Positions 59,946 through 64,000 of a stretch of DNA of 64,000 nt are shown in pieces. Position 1 is the stretch's first letter; the number at the start of each line of letters is the position of its first letter. The notes below the pieces were generated by a model. The model saw only the letters and a program-made list of their open reading frames with translations. It did no database searches and was not told where the DNA came from. The position numbers and the translations under genes are program-made. Source of the DNA: Siderastrea siderea (taxonomy: Eukaryota; Cnidaria; Anthozoa; Scleractinia; Rhizangiidae). The DNA is taken from the NCBI GenBank assembly GCA_964030785.1, contig OZ034971.1, positions 10,840,579 through 10,904,578 of the forward strand. The letters are read 5' to 3'.

Positions 59946-60951
59946 CCCTTGGCAAAAGAAGCCCTATATGCCTGGTCGTCGATTTGCTGATGCTCAGGTT
60001 ACAATGTTTAGTCGAAGAACCAATTAACCGTGAGGGCCTTTTCAGTCTATATGGTTCGCTCTTCGGTGTGTGCATATAAACACAGAAAAACGTAGTGAGA
60101 TATCAAACGATCTGTCCTTGGTATCCATTTCTGGACTCTTAATCAATTTCCACGGCGGTGTGATTGTATATCGCTTGTTTAAGAGTTTGTTTGTTTCTCC
60201 TCTCCTACCTAGTAAGACTGTGTACTTCTGTGTACAGCTGTCGGTCGCTTGTGTAAGAAGTTTTTCGTTTCTTCTCTTCTACTGCAGCTATGTACATATG
60301 TGTACAGCGTTCCTGCTGTGGCAGCGCCGTATCAAAAGCGAGTCCAGAACCACTCCCAGATAGATCTACCAACCTTCATTATAGTTAGGACTTAATAAAC
60401 AACCGAACTTATTGTAGGTATGAATGAAAGGTACGGTTCTACAGAGGTCGACATATTTAGCCCTTCGAAAACAGTAGGAACTAATAAGTCCTCTTGTTAC
60501 GAAAGCTCGAGGTGATGTTTCGCCAAAGAAATCTCTAGCTTTCACTGCAATTAAATCCGAATATATCAGGCGATTTTAGGCCTTCCGAACAGATATTCAC
60601 CGAAACGAAACCGTTACGAGCCCCTGTATAATAACTATGCCTGATCCTTTGTCTGGTTTTGGAGTAATAATATCGTCACGTCGCATAAGCTTGTTCATGG
60701 CTCTCAGTCGGTTGCCCTTGGTAGTGCTGGTCCTTTCCGATGGACGTAATTGAATGCAAATAACCGTAGAGTGGAAGCGGAAAATGTTGGCTCCGGTTTC
60801 CAGCAGGCCTTCTATTTTTCTTTTTCTTTCTAGTAGAAGTATGCAAAAGGATTGTAAATTAAAATCCAGAACATGGTCAATGATGCCTTGAGATTAGCCG
60901 GCATTGTTTCCCTCATCAAGTTCTTCAAATCAGGTCCTAAGTTTTTTAGCT
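59946..60951. other. Gene-free stretch with a short tandem duplication
   Basis: Two adjacent ~75-base copies at about 60,170-60,238 and 60,248-60,310 share CGCTTGT-TAAGA-GTTT and end GTGTACAGC. A TTAATAAACAA polyadenylation-like motif follows at 60,391. It could be a solo LTR, but no matching ends were found. Confidence 0.35.
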
Positions 60952-61126
60952 ACACTACCAGACAAAAATAGTTGGGACACTTAAACTGAATGCTATTTTT
61001 TTCCTTTTCGTGCTCCCCTTCTCCCTCTCAATGTTGTTAACCGCAGTTTAGTCACCATATCTTGTATGCCAACATTGAGGGGGCAAGCAGACGGGAAAGT
61101 GTCCCAACAATTCCGACTGGTAGTGT
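60952..61126 (+). mobile_element. 175 bp MITE, copy 1
   Basis: Begins ACACTACCAGACAAAAATAG and ends with the partial inverse (CCGACTGGTAGTGT). Inner parts TTGGGACACTT and AAGTGTCCCAA pair. It appears identical to the copy at 62,654-62,828 in the same orientation. Confidence 0.85.
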
Positions 61127-62653
61127 GTTTCAAAAGGAATTTATGGTATATGCTCCACGTAAGCCTGTATTGGCGGGAAAATTTCTGCGAAGCGTGACAA
61201 TGTTTCCGTGTTGGTTTTTGCACTCCAGCATGGGACATTATCATAACAACAAAAACCACTAGATAGAGTAAAGGTAGCTTCCTTGAATTAGGTACATTAC
61301 GAGGTTTTCCGCGGATATTTTCCTGCGATGGACATTCACTTCGAGTGTGTTTCATTACTGTACATTTTGGTGACACGATTCAACGGGTCACCACAACGGG
61401 TCACCATGTTTCCAACAGCTTTTGTGTTGAATCTTTAGGTAGTTGTAATAAGAGAAGAGAAAAAATCCAAAGAAAAATATACGTAGTCTTATAACGCGCA
61501 GTTTGAAGGCTTTTTAACTCTGTGCGATTTTTTTATTAGCGTTTTGAGCATGGTGACACTGCTACTCATGAAAAAAGAAATCATCCATTCTTTATTTAAT
61601 TAACTAACGGTGACGGCCGTGTACACGCGAACCACAACGTCCCATTTCAACGGTTGAAGCCAGTTCTTTCTCAAATTATAGAGGTGTGAGAGTTCAACGC
61701 TTTTATCCCCATCATTTTAGTGAACTGCTTTGTTTGCAGGCCATGTTTAAAGGTTTATATGTGGTCAAAAGATTGCTAATCGGTGTCACCATTTCGAGTT
61801 AACTTGATTAAGAGAGAATGTAAACACAGCGCTTGAAGTTTGTACGTTGTCGATTTCACATCTGTTCGCATAGAAGTACTGTAAGTCAAGAATTTACGTT
61901 GTAAGAAAATAATTGGCCTTAATACTCAGTGCTAACAAATAGGGGACATTATATTTCGGAACATAACAACAATTGTTAGTGCAGTGGATAAATCCGTGCA
62001 CGTTTTTTTAGGCTAGAAGACTCCGTGAACTTGATTATAGATAATATTTCAGTTCCGATTGCAACTGAACGGTCACTGTTTTTACAAGTTCTTAAATTAG
62101 AGAAAACCCAGCTTCTAGCATAGCTCTTTTACGAGGACTTGTCCCCTCCCTCTTCCGAAGTCACTTTATCGCCCTCAGAATTTGTCCTCTCTGCCTTGCA
62201 CCTAACGTCAGTGAAGGTCCCGTTTTCCCATATTTCTTAGACTCCTTGTTTCTAGGGACGACTTCTGTCGTCAGCCACTACACCCTTTCCCTAGAAACAC
62301 GGCACATTAGAACTTTTCTCCGTATTCGCAAACCCTGAATTTGACAAAGTAAACATGTGCTGGGGTCACGCTATCAACCCAAATTTGAATACCAGTGGAG
62401 TTTACACTTTGCTCTTTTTTCCCTTCCTTTTCTGGTATGATTATTTTCAGGAAACACGTCCATCGCAACGTACAGGCCCCGTTATATTCAAAGCGAAAGA
62501 AAAACTAATACTTTCCTTTAATTGCATTAAATCAACGGTAATAGAAATATTGCCGCATTGCTGAGTACGTCACGGCCTTCGCGCCGTTTGTGACCGGACT
62601 ACAAACTAACGACCCTTATCTGTCAACACCTCTTCAAATTTCTGCTTCTTGAC
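61127..62653. other. 1.5 kb segment between two identical MITEs
   Basis: No gene recognised. The minus-strand open frame at 60,993-61,376 overlaps MITE copy 1 and shows no domain. CAACGGGTCACCA is repeated directly at 61,381-61,405. Confidence 0.4.
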
Positions 62654-62828
62654 ACACTACCAGACAAAAATAGTTGGGACACTTAAACTGAATGCTATTT
62701 TTTTCCTTTTCGTGCTCCCCTTCTCCCTCTCAATGTTGTTAACCGCAGTTTAGTCACCATATCTTGTATGCCAACATTGAGGGGGCAAGCAGACGGGAAA
62801 GTGTCCCAACAATTCCGACTGGTAGTGT
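62654..62828 (+). mobile_element. 175 bp MITE, copy 2
   Basis: Same sequence and orientation as copy 1. The four bases after it (AGCT) equal the four before copy 1, while the inner flanks of the two copies differ. Confidence 0.85.
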
Positions 62829-63307
62829 AGCTTGTTTTGGGATTAAAGGCGTGTCTAATTTAACTGGGATTTACCAGTATCGATTTCTTCTCAAAGAAGC
62901 CAGAGAGGCACATAGATTTTACTTTAAACAGATTACAGACTTTATCTGTAAGAAAAGGTTTTAGACACATAAGGAGTTGCGAGCGATGCCATCGACCTTG
63001 TTTGTTTCTAGAATGTACTCAACTGAGCTAGAAGCATCAGAGGACGAGAATATTATGATATCAAAATACGTTTTGTCCTGCATGGTCGCCTTGAGGAAGA
63101 CACTCAGATTCTTGCTGAAAAGGCCTTCAATGAAGCTATCAACCTGAAGTGACACCTCCTTGAGCGTTGCAGCCGCCACAAAAGACCAAATATTTGGATT
63201 CCACAGCTACCTATACTAGTAAGCAGATAGTGTGCCGATGGGTACCCCTGTGGGATCTCCCATGGACATTATATGTTTAGGTAATTATAAAATGCTCTAG
63301 AAATATA
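62829..63307. other. Gene-free spacer
   Basis: No supported feature in this AT-rich stretch apart from weak palindromic similarity to sequence beyond 63,530. Confidence 0.35.
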
Positions 63308-63528
63308 TGCAGACCATCGTAGTGACGATATTTCAACTTAAGCAGTTGAAAGAAGAAACTGAAAAAATTCAGGCTTGAACGGGAATCGAACTCATGACCT
63401 CTGCGATACCGGTGCAGGTACCGGTGTGATACCACAGAGGTCATGGGTTCGATTCCCGTTCAAGCCTGAATTTTTTCAGTTTCTTCTTTCAACTACTTAA
63501 GTTGAAATATCGTCACTGCAATGGTCTA
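63308..63528. repeat. Long palindrome of two tRNA-derived SINE halves
   Basis: Arms of about 105 bases are near-perfect inverse copies meeting at about 63,419 (GGTGCAGGTACCGGTG). Each arm carries a box-B/T-arm motif (GGTCATGGGTTCGATTCCCG on the plus strand) followed by TTCAAGCCTGAATTTTTTC. This is the 3' half of a tRNA-derived SINE joined head to head. It would form a strong hairpin as single-stranded DNA or RNA. Confidence 0.8.
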
Positions 63529-63751
63529 CACATACTTCTATCTTTAACCCGCAGTTCAAATATATGATCATTTTATATATTAACATTCATAAAATGCTCT
63601 CTAGACTACAAAAGAAAAGTCACTCTAGCCTTAATTATCTAAGAAAAGGAAAAAGCTACCAGGTATATAGAAACCCACCACTGAACACTGGTCTTACCTG
63701 AGGGATATAGTGGATTTGTTTTACAGAAAAGATCACAACTTACCCGGGCTA

Positions 63752-63852
63752 CAATTGTAATTGTAATTGTACAATTGTAATTGTAATTGTAATTGTAATT
63801 GTAATTGTAATTGTAATTGTAATTGTAATTGTAATTGTAATTGTAATTGTAG
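63752..63852. repeat. (TAATTG)n hexanucleotide repeat
   Basis: About sixteen units with one interruption (TTGTACAATTG). It is not a telomeric TTAGGG-type repeat. Confidence 0.95.
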
Positions 63853-64000
63853 AATGTTTAACCGAACGTACCGTCTGTGGTCACCACGGAAATATTTCTC
63901 TGACGAGACTGACTATCCTGAAAGAGCGACCATTCTCTTATGTAAAATACTCCACGAACTTTGTCTAATTCACCATCGCGTGTTTCTTCAGTGTTTCGAG

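Noticed and set aside
60070..60420. Possible LTR with polyadenylation-like motif
   Set aside because: The local ~75-base duplication is suggestive, but there is no second LTR, no primer-binding site I can match and no polymerase nearby.
60952..62828. LTR-type retrotransposon with 175 bp direct repeats
   Set aside because: The repeats have ACAC...GTGT inverted ends rather than TG...CA and there is no primer-binding or polypurine tract, so paired MITEs fit better.
63752..63852. Telomeric repeat
   Set aside because: The unit is TAATTG, not the TTAGGG type expected for cnidarians.

Overview
The window looks like an animal nuclear genome, most likely a hexacorallian cnidarian (reef coral or sea anemone). 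It is AT-rich with long gene-poor stretches, phase-consistent GT-AG introns, a C2H2 zinc-finger gene, a homeobox gene, a Penelope-like element, a CR1/L2-like LINE tail and a very dense load of small inverted-repeat transposons. A tandem repeat at 23.4-24.8 kb is of a type I associate with corals. The species assignment is inference. There is no bacterial, CRISPR or operon-like organisation.

Layout. 0-5.8 kb: a two-exon minus-strand seven-finger C2H2 gene whose 2.8 kb intron holds MITEs. 5.8-14.4 kb: repeats (a tRNA-like remnant, several inverted-repeat elements, one carrying a SAP-domain ORF, a 147 bp MITE with a perfect 9 bp target duplication, a LINE 3' end). 14.4-26.2 kb: gene-poor, with a few candidate exons, a Penelope-like remnant and a degenerate tandem repeat broken by a MITE.

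26.2-59.95 kb is the core of the window. It is a diverged tandem duplication carrying two copies of a three-exon NK-like (NKL) homeobox gene. Copy A (28.5-34.1 kb) has an intact homeodomain exon. Its first exon is split by a 3.3 kb foldback transposon, carries a nonsense codon and has a damaged EH1 motif. Copy B (40.8-43.0 kb) has an intact first exon with EH1, but two nonsense codons in exon 2 and single-base deletions in the homeodomain exon. The short upstream region, with four GATA-type sites, is almost unchanged between copies. Each copy acts as the empty-site control for the other, so exact insertion boundaries and target duplications can be read directly.

The 3' flank of copy B holds a 12.5 kb terminal-inverted-repeat transposon (44,547-57,065). 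It carries an almost complete multi-exon gene for a large zinc-binding DDE/D-type transposase. A further TTAA-type element is nested in its left inverted repeat.

60-64 kb: two identical 175 bp inverted-repeat elements bracket 1.5 kb with a shared 4 bp flank, like a composite transposon. They are followed by a tRNA-SINE palindrome and a hexanucleotide repeat.

All calls rest on reading the sequence. No database search was possible, and gene family names finer than domain level are withheld.
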